From Ensifer sp. LCM 4579 (GTDB lineage Bacteria > Pseudomonadota > Alphaproteobacteria > Rhizobiales > Rhizobiaceae), in contig NZ_MDDV01000002.1 of assembly GCF_001854885.1 (NCBI RefSeq), positions 290,339 to 354,338 of the forward strand: 64,000 bases of DNA, in the 5' to 3' direction. The position numbers and the translations under genes were made by a program. Shown here piece by piece: positions 25,476 to 34,782 of this stretch. Each line of letters begins with the position of its first letter. Positions within the stretch are counted from its first letter, which is position 1. The notes beneath the pieces were generated by a model. That model was not told the DNA's origin. It did no database searches and worked only from the letters and a program-made list of their open reading frames with translations.

Positions 25476-26249
25476 TCAACCGCCCTTCGTTGCGACGATG
25501 AAGAGGCGGGGGAAACGCAACAGCACGCGTCCGTCGGCCATCGCCGGGTAGGCCTTGCGGATTTTTTCGGCATAGGCGGCGAGGTATTCCGTTCGTCGCT
25601 CGGCCGGCAGGGCATCGAGATAGGGACGCAATCCCGTTCCCTTCACCCACTCGACGATTGCATTCGCATTGGCGAGTTGATGATAATAGACCGTGTGCCA
25701 GACTTCGATCCGAGCCGACTTGGCGGCAAGCCTCTCGACATAGGTCTTCGGCGGGGGGAGGGGTGCGCGCGGCATGATGCGGTCGCGGAAGGTCTGTTCG
25801 AAAGCGCGCTCTTCGGCCGTCTCCTGCATCAGGGCGTGGGATGGCTCGTCAAGATTGTCGGGCATCTGAACCGCGAGCACGCCGCCGGGCACGAGCGCCG
25901 CGAGGAACCGCTCGAGAAGGTCGATATGTTTCGGCAGCCATTGGAATACTGCATTGGCAAAGAAGAGCGCAGTTGTTGCTGGCGGCGCCCAGCCGGCGAG
26001 ATCGACCTTTTCGAAGCGCAGATCCGGCAGGCGCTGACGGGCGGCGGCCAGCATGCCGTCGTCATTGTCGATGCCGACGAGGTCGTTATCCGGAAAACGG
26101 GCGCGGATCAGTTCCGTCGAGTTCCCTGGTCCGCAGCCGAGATCGAAAGCCGTACCGGCAGGAAGGTTCGGCACCTGCGCTAGCAGGTCTCGTGCCGGCC
26201 GCGTCCTTTCCTCCTCGAACTTCACGTATTGTGCTGCCGACCACGTCAT
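25476..26249 (-). CDS. tam: Trans-aconitate 2-methyltransferase
   Basis: 257 residues. SAM-dependent methyltransferase that methylates trans-aconitate, an inhibitor of aconitase. SAM-binding motif I FDLGCGPGNSTELI at about 35-48; NAVFQWLPKH (about 97-106) is typical of Tam, as is the N-terminal WSAAQYVKFEEERTRPARDLL. Start at MTWSAAQY, with AAGGGA upstream; an ATG five codons earlier overlaps the stop of the haloacid dehalogenase gene by four bases (ATGA), so the two are coupled. Confidence 0.88.
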   Translation of the reverse strand: MTWSAAQYVKFEEERTRPARDLLAQVPNLPAGTAFDLGCGPGNSTELIRARFPDNDLVGIDNDDGMLAAARQRLPDLRFEKVDLAGWAPPATTALFFANAVFQWLPKHIDLLERFLAALVPGGVLAVQMPDNLDEPSHALMQETAEERAFEQTFRDRIMPRAPLPPPKTYVERLAAKSARIEVWHTVYYHQLANANAIVEWVKGTGLRPYLDALPAERRTEYLAAYAEKIRKAYPAMADGRVLLRFPRLFIVATKGG

Positions 26250-26260
26250 CGCACGTCCCT

Positions 26261-26923
26261 TCATATGCCGAACTGCAGGCTTTCGAGCGAGGGGAGGATA
26301 AGCGACGGCCCGTGATCCCTGTATTCGTCCGGCATGTCGTGACGGTTTATCCAGACGGTGCGAAAGCCGAATTTGGTCGCGCCGGCAACGTCCCAGCGAT
26401 TGGACGACTGGAAGGACACCGCATTCGGATAGAGGCGGTACTGCGTCGTCACTATATCATAGACCGCAGGCGCCGTCTTGAAGGCCTTGACCGCGTCGAC
26501 CGAGAATACGTCGTCGATCACGATGTCGAGCGCCGCGTTCTTGACGGCGGAGGCGAGCATCGCCGGCGATCCATTGGAGAGGATTGCAATGCGGGCGCCG
26601 CGCTCCTTCAATCCCCTTAGCACCGCCGGCACTTCCGGATAGCAGTCGAGCGTCCAATAGGCGTCGAGCAGTTTCTTCCTGAGCTTGGGATCGGCCGAGG
26701 GGAAGCGCTGAAACGCGAAATCCAGCGATTGTTCGGTCAATTGCCAGAAATCGACATAGGCGCCCATCAGCGCGCGCACCCAGGAATATTCGAGCTGCTT
26801 CGCACGCCAGAGCTCGGAAAAGGCCCGCCCGTCCGGACCGATTGCGTCGGCATGCCGGCGCACGGCCGCGTGCACGTCGAAGAGCGTGCCATAGGCGTCA
26901 AAGACATAGGCCGCGTAGGACAT
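26261..26923 (-). CDS. (S)-2-haloacid dehalogenase (HAD type II)
   Basis: 220 residues of the HAD superfamily. Nucleophile motif FDAYGTLFDV (Asp about residue 9), motif II AILSNGSPAML (about 113-123), Lys in DAVKAFKTAP (about 151) and motif III VSFQSSNRWDVAGATKFGF, where SSNxWD is characteristic of haloacid dehalogenases. Hydrolyses L-2-haloacids to D-2-hydroxyacids in the family; the actual substrate in this organism is unknown. Upstream of and overlapping with tam. Confidence 0.85.
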   Translation of the reverse strand: MSYAAYVFDAYGTLFDVHAAVRRHADAIGPDGRAFSELWRAKQLEYSWVRALMGAYVDFWQLTEQSLDFAFQRFPSADPKLRKKLLDAYWTLDCYPEVPAVLRGLKERGARIAILSNGSPAMLASAVKNAALDIVIDDVFSVDAVKAFKTAPAVYDIVTTQYRLYPNAVSFQSSNRWDVAGATKFGFRTVWINRHDMPDEYRDHGPSLILPSLESLQFGI

Positions 26924-27081
26924 CGAGTTCTCCCGTCATTCCCGCCGACGGCTGGCGCTCCGTGAGCATCCTTCCGGGCAGGTCGTGCGGCGAACGACGC
27001 GCCGCTTCTCTATTTTGTTTTGGAGAGATCATGTCAAATTTTTGTGCGGCGCACAACGGTGTCGGGCCGGATGACGATTTG

Positions 27082-27633
27082 TCAGCCTTTCCAGATCTTT
27101 GCCGGAAAGCGAAGCGCCTGTCTGGCAAGCTTGCCCTTGAGGCCGAGCGCCGCGTCGCAGAGACCGACCACATGGCGGTTCGGCTTGGCCGCGGGACGAA
27201 GCGCGTGCAAAGCCGCTGCGGCCTCCTCTGGTGTCATGTAGCGCGCCAGGATACCGAGCGTCAGCGCCGTCGAGCGCCCGATCCCTCTGAGGCAATGGAT
27301 CAGAAGATGCGCGTCCTCCGGCAGCGCGTCGACGAAGGCGAAGGTTGACTCGATCGTCTCGGCGCGTGCCGCATCGGGTGCTTCAGGGTCGATGGAATCG
27401 CCGAAATAAAGCTCCAGATGCCGCTCCGGCGGCAGTTCTATCATCGACAGAAGCCGGGTCGCCGGCGCCCGGATCGAGATCAGATGCGTGGGCGCCCAAA
27501 CCGCCCGATTATGCCGTGCCTCCGTCTGCGAAGCGACGATCACGCGCACCGGCCAGCCATTTGGATGCGTCGGATTGCTGTCGAGAACGGGCCGGTAGAA
27601 CTCGCCTTCGCTGGCCTGAGCCGCAAGAGCCAT
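27082..27633 (-). CDS. Dual-specificity/tyrosine phosphatase family protein
   Basis: 183 residues. The phosphatase P-loop HCLRGIGRST (Cys about residue 114) fits CX5R, and the general-acid region may be in YFGDSIDPEAPDA. Cytoplasmic, small. Start at 27633 has GAGG seven bases ahead; a GTG at 27549 (VRVIVASQTEARHN) is where similarity to related proteins seems to begin, so the first 28 residues are uncertain. No adjacent kinase suggests a substrate. Rhizobial genomes carry several of these; function unknown. Confidence 0.75.
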   Translation of the reverse strand: MALAAQASEGEFYRPVLDSNPTHPNGWPVRVIVASQTEARHNRAVWAPTHLISIRAPATRLLSMIELPPERHLELYFGDSIDPEAPDAARAETIESTFAFVDALPEDAHLLIHCLRGIGRSTALTLGILARYMTPEEAAAALHALRPAAKPNRHVVGLCDAALGLKGKLARQALRFPAKIWKG

Positions 27634-27830
27634 GACGGGACCTCGCTTGATTCGCCTTGCTCGTGACGAGGATAGCAGCGCGGCGCCGGGATCAAAATCC
27701 CCTCAGTCGGTGGCAGAGGATATGAAAGCCGGTCAGGGCCACCTAAAAAGGAGGAGGAACTCGACCCATCGCAAGTGCGTGCTCGACGCGCATGCTGCGG
27801 CGAGAGAGCGGAACTGGGCGCAGGCCGCTC

Positions 27831-27885
27831 GTCCCTTCTCCCCGCGCGCGGGGAGAAGGTGCCGGCAGGCGGATGAGGGGCGGCC
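27831..27885. repeat. RIME element
   Basis: A 26-base perfect palindrome at 27834-27859 (CCTTCTCCCCGCG and its mirror) followed by TGCCGGCAGGCGGATGAGGGG. This is the classic RIME wording. It lies between a phosphatase gene and the end of the alcohol dehydrogenase gene (gap 27634-27916). Confidence 0.85.
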
Positions 27886-27916
27886 ACTTACCCTTTTTGC
27901 CCCGAGCCTTTCCACC

Positions 27917-28957
27917 TCAAAACCGCGTAATCACGCTGATGCCGAGGTCCGTCGCGCGGTCCATCGCCACCAGGGCCGGCACCGCCTCCTCAAGCGAAAT
28001 CTCGCGGCCGATCAGTTGCGTGGGGTCGAGCTTGCCGGCCACGATCATCTCGAGCATCGCGTCATAGCGCCAGGCCTGCATGCCGTGGCTGCCGTAGATT
28101 TCCAGTTCATGGCCGATCACCTGGGCCATCGGAATCTGGGGCGTGGCGTGTTCGGCCAGCATCAGGCCCACCTGAACGTGGCGGCCGCGGCGGCGGAGAT
28201 TCTTGATCGAATTGAAGCAGGTGACGGGGGAGCCAAGCGCATCGATCGATACATGCGCGCCGCCTTGGGTGATTTCCTTGACGGCGGCGGCGACATCGTC
28301 GGTCTCGCGCGCGTTGATCGCCGCGACGGCACCGATTTTCCGGGCAAAGGCCAGCTTTTCGGCGGAAATATCGATGGCGATCGGATGGGCGCCGAGCGCG
28401 GCGGCGATCATGATCGCCGAAAGGCCGACGCCGCCGCAGCCATGCACCGCCACCCATTCGCCGCCCTTGACGCGCGCCTGGTCGGCGATCGCCCGGAAGG
28501 AGGTGGCGAAGCGGCAGCCGAGGCTGGCCGCGGTCGCGAAATCCATGCTCTCCGGGAGGTGAACGAGGTTCTGATCGGCGAAATCGATCGCCACATATTC
28601 AGCGAACGAGCCCCAATGGGTGAAGCCGGGCTGGAATTGTGCTTCACAGACCTGCTGGTTGCCGGAGCGGCATTCGCCGCAGCGGCCGCAGCCGGAAACG
28701 AAAGGCACGGTCACGCGGTCGCCGACCTTGTAGCGCATCACCCCGCGCCCCGTTGCGGCGATCGTCCCGGCCAGTTCGTGGCCAGGCACATGCGGCAGGC
28801 GGATGTCCGCGTCGTGCCCCATCCAACCGTGCCAATCGCTCCGGCAGAGGCCGGTGGCCTCGACCTTGATGACGACGCCATTCTCCGTCGGTGACGGATC
28901 GGGCAGCATCCTGATCTCCGGCGTCTTTTCGAAGGCGTCGTAATACATTGCTCTCAT
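27917..28957 (-). CDS. Zinc-dependent alcohol dehydrogenase
   Basis: 346-residue MDR enzyme. Catalytic zinc ligands Cys38-like in [12 protein letters not shown] and GHE in HVPGHELAG (about 59-67); structural-zinc cysteines [15 protein letters not shown] (about 90-104). Rossmann motif [14 protein letters not shown] (about 171-184). Start at [15 protein letters not shown] behind GGGAG; the 22 extra upstream residues in the same frame are not family-like. NAD(P)-dependent oxidation of an alcohol, specificity unknown. Divergent from the aminotransferase gene. Confidence 0.9.
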   Translation of the reverse strand: MRAMYYDAFEKTPEIRMLPDPSPTENGVVIKVEATGLCRSDWHGWMGHDADIRLPHVPGHELAGTIAATGRGVMRYKVGDRVTVPFVSGCGRCGECRSGNQQVCEAQFQPGFTHWGSFAEYVAIDFADQNLVHLPESMDFATAASLGCRFATSFRAIADQARVKGGEWVAVHGCGGVGLSAIMIAAALGAHPIAIDISAEKLAFARKIGAVAAINARETDDVAAAVKEITQGGAHVSIDALGSPVTCFNSIKNLRRRGRHVQVGLMLAEHATPQIPMAQVIGHELEIYGSHGMQAWRYDAMLEMIVAGKLDPTQLIGREISLEEAVPALVAMDRATDLGISVITRF

Positions 28958-29132
28958 TGGTGCGAACTCCCATTCAGTCCCTGCGGTTATCGGCAGCCCC
29001 TGTGGTTTTGGCGTGCCTAACACGCTGCTCCAGAATGGACTTCATGACAATTTTTGATGTACCCATTCACCCCAGTGCTGCTTTTTCCCGTTACACCGGG
29101 ATGGTGCACGACGAGACGAGAAGGAGGCGCCG

Positions 29133-30014
29133 ATGGCCGTCGATACATCCCCCCGCTCCACCACATGGACTTATGTCGACGGCGAATGGCTCTCCGGCAA
29201 CCCGCCGCTGATCGGACCGACATCCCATGCGATGTGGCTCGGCTCGACGGTGTTCGACGGTGCCCGCTGGTTCGACGGCATCGCGCCGGATCTCGACCTG
29301 CACTGCCAGCGCGTCAACCGCTCGGCCGAAGCGCTCGGACTGAAGCCGGTGATGGCCGCCGAAGAGATTGAGGCGCTTACCTGGGAGGGGTTGAAGAAAT
29401 TCGACGGCAAGACGGCGATCTATGTGAAGCCGATGTATTGGGGCGAGCACGGCTCGTGGAGCGTCGTCGCGGTCGATCCGGAATCGACCCGTTTCGCCCT
29501 CTGCCTGTTCGAGGCCCCCATGGGAAACGCCCATGCGGGCTCGGCGCTGACGCTCTCGCCTTTCCGCCGGCCGACGCTCGAATGCATGCCGACCGATGCC
29601 AAGGCCGGCTGCCTCTATCCGAACAATGCCCGCATCCTGAACGAAGCGCGTTCGCGGGGCTTCGACAACGCGCTGGTGCGCGATATGCTCGGCAACATTG
29701 CCGAGACCGGCTCATCCAATGTCTTCATGGCCAAGGAGGGCGTCGTCTTCACGCCGGCTGCGAACAGAACCTTCCTCGCCGGCATCACCCGCTCTCGTGT
29801 CATGGGTCTTCTGCGCGAATCCGGTGTCGAGGTGGTCGAAACGACGCTGACCATGGCCGATTTCGAGGCGGCGGACGAGATCTTCACCACCGGCAACTAT
29901 TCGAAGGTCCTGCCGGTGACGCGGCTCGAGGGGCGAAGCGTGCAGGCCGGCCCGGTCACGGCCAAGGCGCGCGACCTCTACATGGAGTGGGCGCATTCGA
30001 GCGGGGACATGTAA
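29133..30014 (+). CDS. Branched-chain amino acid aminotransferase (class IV)
   Basis: 293 residues, fold-type IV PLP enzyme. The Schiff-base lysine is in PTDAKAGCLYPNNARIL (about residue 160); substrate-site region VFDGARWFDGIAPDL (about 38-52); phosphate-binding GNIAETGSSNVF (about 189-200) and FTTGNYSKVLPVT (about 252-264). Homologous to IlvE, transferring amino groups between branched-chain 2-oxoacids and glutamate; D-amino acid or aminodeoxychorismate-lyase type activity is possible in this fold. Upstream AAGGAGGCG is a strong ribosome binding site. Confidence 0.85.
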   Translation: MAVDTSPRSTTWTYVDGEWLSGNPPLIGPTSHAMWLGSTVFDGARWFDGIAPDLDLHCQRVNRSAEALGLKPVMAAEEIEALTWEGLKKFDGKTAIYVKPMYWGEHGSWSVVAVDPESTRFALCLFEAPMGNAHAGSALTLSPFRRPTLECMPTDAKAGCLYPNNARILNEARSRGFDNALVRDMLGNIAETGSSNVFMAKEGVVFTPAANRTFLAGITRSRVMGLLRESGVEVVETTLTMADFEAADEIFTTGNYSKVLPVTRLEGRSVQAGPVTAKARDLYMEWAHSSGDM

Positions 30015-30075
30015 CGGCGGCGAGGCGCCCCCCGTCCGGCCTGCCGGTCCTTCGCAACTGCGGAGCGTGGCCGGC

Positions 30076-30166
30076 CGCTTTTCCCCGCAAGCGGGGCGAA
30101 GCAGACTCCCGCCGCACTCTCTGTACCCTCTCCCCGCGTGCGGGGACGCACGGGGAGAGGGTACAA
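30076..30166. repeat. RIME-like mosaic / convergent terminator
   Basis: CTTTTCCCCGC...GCGGGGCGAAG (about 30078-30100) and a 14-bp perfect stem GTACCCTCTCCCCG (30123-30136) with CGGGGAGAGGGTAC (30151-30164). It lies between the convergent aminotransferase and VOC genes and probably stops transcription from both sides. Confidence 0.75.
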
Positions 30167-30191
30167 GTGGTGGTGGGGCTTGTAAAACTGC

Positions 30192-30602
30192 TCACTCTTC
30201 GATCGGCCTGACGAGCACGTCGGCGGAGGATCGTGTCGTCGGTCCGTGATGGACCGCTTCAACATTGTTGCCGTCCGGATCGAGCAGAAAGGCGGCGTAG
30301 TAGCCCGGGTGGTAGGGACGCTCGCCGGGCCCGCCATTATCCCGACCGCCGTTCGCGAGGCCGGCATGGTGGAAGCGCTTCACGGCGTCCCGATCGGCCG
30401 CCTGGAAGGCAAGATGCACGCGGCTCTGATAGTCGTCCGCCTTATCGACGAACAATTCGTCGAAGGCGAAAAATGCGTCTGTCTCATGGGTCGGTTGATG
30501 GCCGAGCGCACCGAGGATCGCGATGTAGAAGCGCTTGCTGGCGGCGAAATCCTGCACGCGAAGGTGCACGTGGTCGATGAGACGTCCCTGGTGAAATTCC
30601 AT
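30192..30602 (-). CDS. VOC-family protein (glyoxalase/bleomycin-resistance fold)
   Basis: 136 residues with the paired beta-alpha-beta-beta-beta VOC fold: IDHVHLRVQDFAASKRFYIAILGALG at the N-terminus and YYAAFLLDPDGNNVEAVHHG at the C-terminus (DPDGNxxE supplies a metal ligand). Start MEFHQGRLIDH behind AGGAGACC; the frame back to 30689 is not family-like. Such single-domain proteins may be dioxygenases, isomerases or lyases; no substrate can be assigned. Convergent with the aminotransferase, divergent from sodB. Confidence 0.8.
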   Translation of the reverse strand: MEFHQGRLIDHVHLRVQDFAASKRFYIAILGALGHQPTHETDAFFAFDELFVDKADDYQSRVHLAFQAADRDAVKRFHHAGLANGGRDNGGPGERPYHPGYYAAFLLDPDGNNVEAVHHGPTTRSSADVLVRPIEE

Positions 30603-30837
30603 CCTGGTCTCCTGCAGCTCCTGTGCGGCGGAGGCGACGCGGTTATGTAACGAAGCTGCACCAGGAAAGTTCAGTATCGCCTTTCCCACGGAACGATCGT
30701 TAGCGACCGCAAAGGAAGTATTTTTCGTGACTTAGGGAAATTTTGGCACCGCATCGGTTGCCTCGCGCGAAGCCGGTGCCTATGTTCCCGGTCAAAGATT
30801 TCCGTCACGAAATCCCATGCCAAGAGGAGATGCCACA

Positions 30838-31440
30838 ATGGCTTTCGAATTGCCGAACCTTCCCTATGACTATGATGCGCTCGCGCCCTACATGTCGCGC
30901 GAAACGCTCGAGTACCATCACGACAAGCATCACCTCGCCTATGTGACGAACGGCAACAAACTTGCCGAGGAAGCCGGTCTTTCCGATCTGTCGGTGGAAG
31001 AGATCGTCAAGAAGTCCTATGGCACGAACCAGCCGCTGTTCAACAATGCCGGCCAGCATTACAACCACATCCATTTCTGGAAGTGGATGAAAAAGGGCGG
31101 TGGCGGCACCAGCCTGCCGGGCAAGCTCGATGCCGCGATCAAGTCCGACCTCGGCGGCTACGACAAATTCCGCGCCGATTTCATCGCTGCCGGAACGGGC
31201 CAGTTCGGCTCCGGCTGGGCCTGGCTTTCGGTGAAGAACGGCAAGCTCGAAATCTCGAAGACCCCGAACGGCGAGAACCCGCTCGTTCACGGCGCATCGC
31301 CGATCCTCGGCGTCGATGTCTGGGAGCATTCCTACTACATCGACTACCGCAACGCCCGTCCCAAATATCTCGAGGCCTTCGTCGACAACTTGATCAACTG
31401 GGACTACGTCCTCGAAATGCATGAGGCGGCGACGAAGTAA
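30838..31440 (+). CDS. sodB: Superoxide dismutase, Fe/Mn type
   Basis: 200 residues, standard length. Disproportionates superoxide in the cytoplasm. Metal ligands: His in EYHHDKHHLAYV (about 27-31), His in NNAGQHYNHIHFW (about 74-79), Asp and His in DVWEHSYYIDYRN (about 158-162). Rhizobial SodB-like; Fe versus Mn use cannot be read safely. AGAGGAG precedes the ATG. A perfect 8-bp terminator stem follows at 31467, and a group II intron is inserted 10 bases behind it. Confidence 0.95.
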   Translation: MAFELPNLPYDYDALAPYMSRETLEYHHDKHHLAYVTNGNKLAEEAGLSDLSVEEIVKKSYGTNQPLFNNAGQHYNHIHFWKWMKKGGGGTSLPGKLDAAIKSDLGGYDKFRADFIAAGTGQFGSGWAWLSVKNGKLEISKTPNGENPLVHGASPILGVDVWEHSYYIDYRNARPKYLEAFVDNLINWDYVLEMHEAATK

Positions 31441-31466
31441 GCGACCCTGTCGCGACGGCAGATCGG

Positions 31467-31494
31467 CCCGGCGCTTGCGCCGGGTCCTTTCGTT
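31467..31494 (+). terminator. sodB intrinsic terminator
   Basis: CCCGGCGC (31467-31474), two-base loop TT, GCGCCGGG (31477-31484), then TCCTTTCGTT. The group II intron 5' end (GTGCGCC) follows at 31495. Confidence 0.8.
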
Positions 31495-32974
31495 GTGCGC
31501 CAGGCATGGCGCGTAGCGCCGTGGCTGGCGCTGTCTTGACCGCTGTGGTGGCGGTCGGGGCGACTTGGAGGTGCAAGTCCTCTGCGGGCCCTGGTGATGG
31601 GAACCGCTAGCCGAACAGCAAGGGCGTCGTCGCGAGGCGGGGTCTGAAGGAAGCTGTAAGCAAAGTGCCGGCCTGACGAACAGGAAGCGCATAGGAGGCG
31701 TCCGCATCCGGGCGAGGGAGCAACGAAGCCCGAAGCCCGATATCACCCGGAGGGTGCGGCCGTATATGGCCGCGCATCAAGGAAGAGCTGCTGGCAGGTC
31801 GTTACAGACCGGCGCCGGTACGCGGGGTGGAAATCCCCAAGCCCGGCGGCAAAGGGATGCGGCAATTGGGCATCCCCACGGTCCTTGACCGGCTCATCCA
31901 GCAGGCGATGCATCAGGTGCTGATGCCGATCTTCGACCCAGACTTCTCCCCCTCCTCCTACGGCTTCCGGCCGGGACGGAGCGCCCATGATGCGGTTCTC
32001 GCCGCCCGGTCCTATGTGGCCGGCGGTCGCCGTTTCGTGGTCGACCTCGATCTGGAGAAGTTCTTCGACCGCGTAAACCACGACGTGCTGATGGCCCGCG
32101 TGGCACGCAAGGTCACGGACAAGCGGGTGCTGCGGTTGATCCGCCGCTACCTGCAGGCCGGGTTGATGACGGGCGGGGTCGCGACGGCCCGCAGCGAAGG
32201 CACGCCGCAAGGCGGTCCGCTCTCGCCACTGCTGTCGAACATCCTGCTCGACGATCTCGACAAGGAACTGGAACGGCGCGGCCACGCCTTCTGCCGCTAC
32301 GCGGACGACTGCAACGTCTATGTGCGGTCGCAGCGGACCGGCGCGCGGGTCATGGCCTCGCTCACCCGCTTCCTTGTCGAATGGCTGAAGCTGAAGGTCA
32401 ACGCTGCCAAAAGCGCCGTGGACCGACCGTGGAAGCGCACCTTCCTCGGCTACACCATGACCGCCCACAAGGCACCGCGTCTGCTGATTGCGCTGTCGAG
32501 CGTGGCGCGGTTCAAGGGAAAGCTGAAGGCTGCCTTCCGGACCGGGCGCGGCCGCGCCCTTGCCACCACCGTCAAAGACCTCGCCCCGATCCTGCACGGC
32601 TGGATCGCCTATTTCCGGCTGACCGAAGGGAAAGGGATTATCGAGGAACTGGACGGCTGGCTGCGGCGCAGGCTGCGCTGCATCCTGTGGCGGCAATGGA
32701 AACGGCCGCGAACCCGGCTCATGCGGTTGATGCAGCGAGGCCTGACGGAGCGGCGCGCATGTGAATCGGCCCACAATGGCCGTGGCCCCTGGTGGAATGC
32801 CGGAGCCAGTCACATGAACGATGCTTTCCGCAAGACCTTCTTCGACAGGCTCGGGCTGATCTCGCTCCAAATGGAACTCAGACGCCTAAACCACGCTTCA
32901 TGAACCGCCGTGTACGGAACCGTACGCACGGTGGTGTGGGAGGAGGGACGCCGCAAGGCTCCCTCCTACCCGAT
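31495..32974 (+). mobile_element. Group II intron, internally shortened, behind sodB terminator
   Basis: The 5' end GTGCGCC fits the GUGYG consensus and is followed by a typical ribozyme domain I stretch (CTTGGAGGTGCAAGTCCTCTGCGGGCC near 31564, in parts). Near the 3' end a domain V hairpin, GAACCGCCGTG...CACGGTGGTG with ACGG/CCGT stem (about 32902-32937), then a domain VI stem (GGAGGAGGG/CCCTCCT), and an end at ...CCGAT (32974). Total about 1.48 kb is short for an ORF-bearing intron, and the reverse transcriptase lacks its N-terminus, so an internal deletion joins ribozyme sequence to the RT near 31765. Probably not self-mobile. Confidence 0.85.
31827..32903 (+). pseudogene. Group II intron reverse transcriptase/maturase, N-terminally truncated
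   Basis: 358 codons from a GTG. Family similarity continues about 20 codons upstream (WPRIKEELLAGRYRPAPVRG) until it meets ribozyme sequence, so fingers blocks RT-0 to RT-2 are missing. Retained: IPTVLDRLIQQAM, SSYGFRPGRSAHDAV, DLDLEKFFDRVNHD, EGTPQGGPLSPLLSNILLD, the catalytic FCRYADDCNVYV, and the maturase X domain with GWIAYFR and LRRRLRC. The C-terminus (GRGPWWNAGASHMN) has no HNH endonuclease motif. The palm active site is intact, but the protein is unlikely to be functional without the fingers. Confidence 0.85.
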
Positions 32975-33063
32975 ACAGCGCCGCGCGTCTTCTCAGACGC
33001 AACTCTTCGAGTCTGCGCATCGACCTTTCCGAAAATCAGGTACGATTTTCGGGCCGACGCGCT
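32975..33063 (-). repeat. Dispersed palindromic element, copy 5, abutting the intron
   Basis: Begins exactly where the intron ends: ACAGCGCCGCGCGTC...AGACGC, then GCGCATCGACCTTTCCGAAAATC and GATTTTCGGGCCG, matching the reverse complement of the copy at 24345. Removing the intron places this element right behind the sodB terminator. Confidence 0.75.
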
Positions 33064-33118
33064 GGGCGAGTAAAAAATAGTCCGTGCTTTCGCAGGCTGA
33101 GGGGGCTCCGCCGATCTC

Positions 33119-33832
33119 CTACCCATCCCCGACCTCAAGCGGCCGAACGGCGTTCGTCTTCCACCCCGCGATCCACAATTGCCTCAACCTCTCCCCTTCG
33201 CCGCGGAAGAAGGCACCGACCGGCTCGCAGTGCGCCAGGCGGTCGGCGCGGAAATTGCGGATCGCCTGGCGCAATTCGCACCAGGCGACCATCATCGACT
33301 GTTCCGAATAATAGATCAGGGCCAGCGGCCTGACCGTGCGTTCCGTCGCCCGGCCGAACTCGTCGCGGTAGTCCAGTGCGAGTTTCTGTTCGTCACGGAT
33401 CGCGCGGCGAATGAGGGCGAGGTCGACCGCCGGCGGGGCCGCCGCAACTGATCCCCAGGCGTGCAGCGCCTGCGACTGAAAGGCCTGGCGCAGCGGTTCC
33501 GGAACGGCCCCGGTGATCTTCTGGCCTACACGGCGCGCGGCGACTTTCAGTTCCCCGTCGCCGGTGCGCTCGAGCAGCGCGAGCGCGAGCACGATCGCCT
33601 CCGTTTCCTCGATGGAGAACATGAGCGGCGGCAGGTCGAAGCCGGGCCTCAATATATAGCCGATGCCGCGTCCGCCCTCGATCGGCACCCGAATGGCCTG
33701 CAAGGCGACGATGTCGCGATAGATCGAGCGCGGCGTCACCTCCAGCCGTTCGGCCATTTCGGCCGCCGTCACCGGCCTTCGGGCAAGCCGCAGGATCTGG
33801 ATGATCTCGAAAAGCCGCGATGCCTTGCGCAT
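33119..33832 (-). CDS. WYL-domain transcriptional regulator (YafY/DeoR-like)
   Basis: 237 residues: N-terminal HTH_11 winged helix (about 1-60, MRKASRLFEIIQILRLARRPVTAAEMAERLEVTPRSIYRDI) and a C-terminal WYL domain (about 135-225) where the WYL triad region reads ALIYYSEQSMMVAWCELRQAIRNFRADRL. WYL domains bind small ligands or nucleic acids and control transcription. Divergent from the LysE-family exporter gene (133 bases between starts), which is its likely target. Confidence 0.88.
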   Translation of the reverse strand: MRKASRLFEIIQILRLARRPVTAAEMAERLEVTPRSIYRDIVALQAIRVPIEGGRGIGYILRPGFDLPPLMFSIEETEAIVLALALLERTGDGELKVAARRVGQKITGAVPEPLRQAFQSQALHAWGSVAAAPPAVDLALIRRAIRDEQKLALDYRDEFGRATERTVRPLALIYYSEQSMMVAWCELRQAIRNFRADRLAHCEPVGAFFRGEGERLRQLWIAGWKTNAVRPLEVGDG

Positions 33833-33965
33833 CGATTTTCCTCCAGCGCCGCGAAGACTCCTGACACGACCCTGTCAGTTGGGCAGCGATATATCAATGC
33901 GGCAACGGATTGAAAAATATGCAATCCGATTCATTGGCCCTCGAAATTGTCCACGAGCAACTGAC

Positions 33966-34601
33966 ATGACATACGCGGAAAACCTCTGGCTGTTCTTCAC
34001 CCTCCTGTTCGGCATCATCATCGTGCCCGGCATGGATATGGTCTTCGTCCTCGCCAATGCCATCACCGGCGGACGCGCCTCCGGGCTCGCCGCGACTGCC
34101 GGCATCATGGCGGGCGGCATCCTGCATACCCTTTATGCTGCGCTCGGCGTCAGCGTGGTGCTGCATCTGATACCGGAGCTCTTCAATGCACTTCTCGTCG
34201 CCGGCGCGGCCTATATCGCATGGATCGGGGTCTCGCTTATCCGGAGTTCCGTCACCATCGGCGGCATCGAAAGCGGAATGACACGGTCGCGCTGGGCGAG
34301 CTTCCGGCAGGGGGCGCTGACGAGTCTCATGAATCCCAAGGCCTATCTCTTCATGCTGGCGGTCTATCCGCAATTCCTGAAACCGGAATTCGGCCCCTTC
34401 TGGTCGCAGGCCGCCGTCATGGCGATGATGATCGCCTCGACGCAACTGGCCGTCTATGGCGGTCTGGCGCTTGCAGCCGGCCGCGGTCGCGATCTGCTGG
34501 TCGGCAGTCCTGCCGTGACGGTCGCAATCGGCAGATCCGCGGGTCTTGTCCTCCTGTTGATCGCGGGCTTGACTATTTGGCAAGGTTGGAGCGGTCTGTG
34601 A
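33966..34601 (+). CDS. LysE/RhtB-family amino acid or metabolite exporter
   Basis: 211 residues with six hydrophobic segments, the LysE/RhtB topology; N-terminal PGMDMVFVLANAITGGRASGLAATAGIMAGG carries the family's PG(P/M)...G..G...G pattern, and SLMNPKAYLFMLAVYPQF (about 128-145) is its second signature. Start MTYAENLW; the longer frame from 33801 overlaps the divergent regulator and has no ribosome binding site. Probably exports an amino acid or related compound under the WYL regulator, by proximity only. Confidence 0.85.
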   Translation: MTYAENLWLFFTLLFGIIIVPGMDMVFVLANAITGGRASGLAATAGIMAGGILHTLYAALGVSVVLHLIPELFNALLVAGAAYIAWIGVSLIRSSVTIGGIESGMTRSRWASFRQGALTSLMNPKAYLFMLAVYPQFLKPEFGPFWSQAAVMAMMIASTQLAVYGGLALAAGRGRDLLVGSPAVTVAIGRSAGLVLLLIAGLTIWQGWSGL

Positions 34602-34782
34602 GTGGCTACATATGACTTTACTGCTCATGTTATTTGCCTTGAACCGGCACTGAAGGCATTGCCTTCGAACTGCCTGCAGGGACAAGCACTTCAAAAAAAA
34701 GTTACTTCCGTCGAAAGGCCAAAATGCCATCATGCCCGCGCTTTCAACTCGAAGCCGCAGAAGCGGATTCGCATGACCGGAG

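Noticed and set aside
27632-28894. A 420-codon plus-strand frame opposite the alcohol dehydrogenase gene
   Set aside because: It mirrors the minus-strand ADH codon by codon (high-GC antisense shadow), has no ribosome binding site, and the ADH carries full family motifs.
31441-31826. A complete reverse transcriptase reading upstream of 31827
   Set aside because: Beyond about 20 codons the frame enters ribozyme sequence with no RT motifs in any frame, so the N-terminus is really missing.
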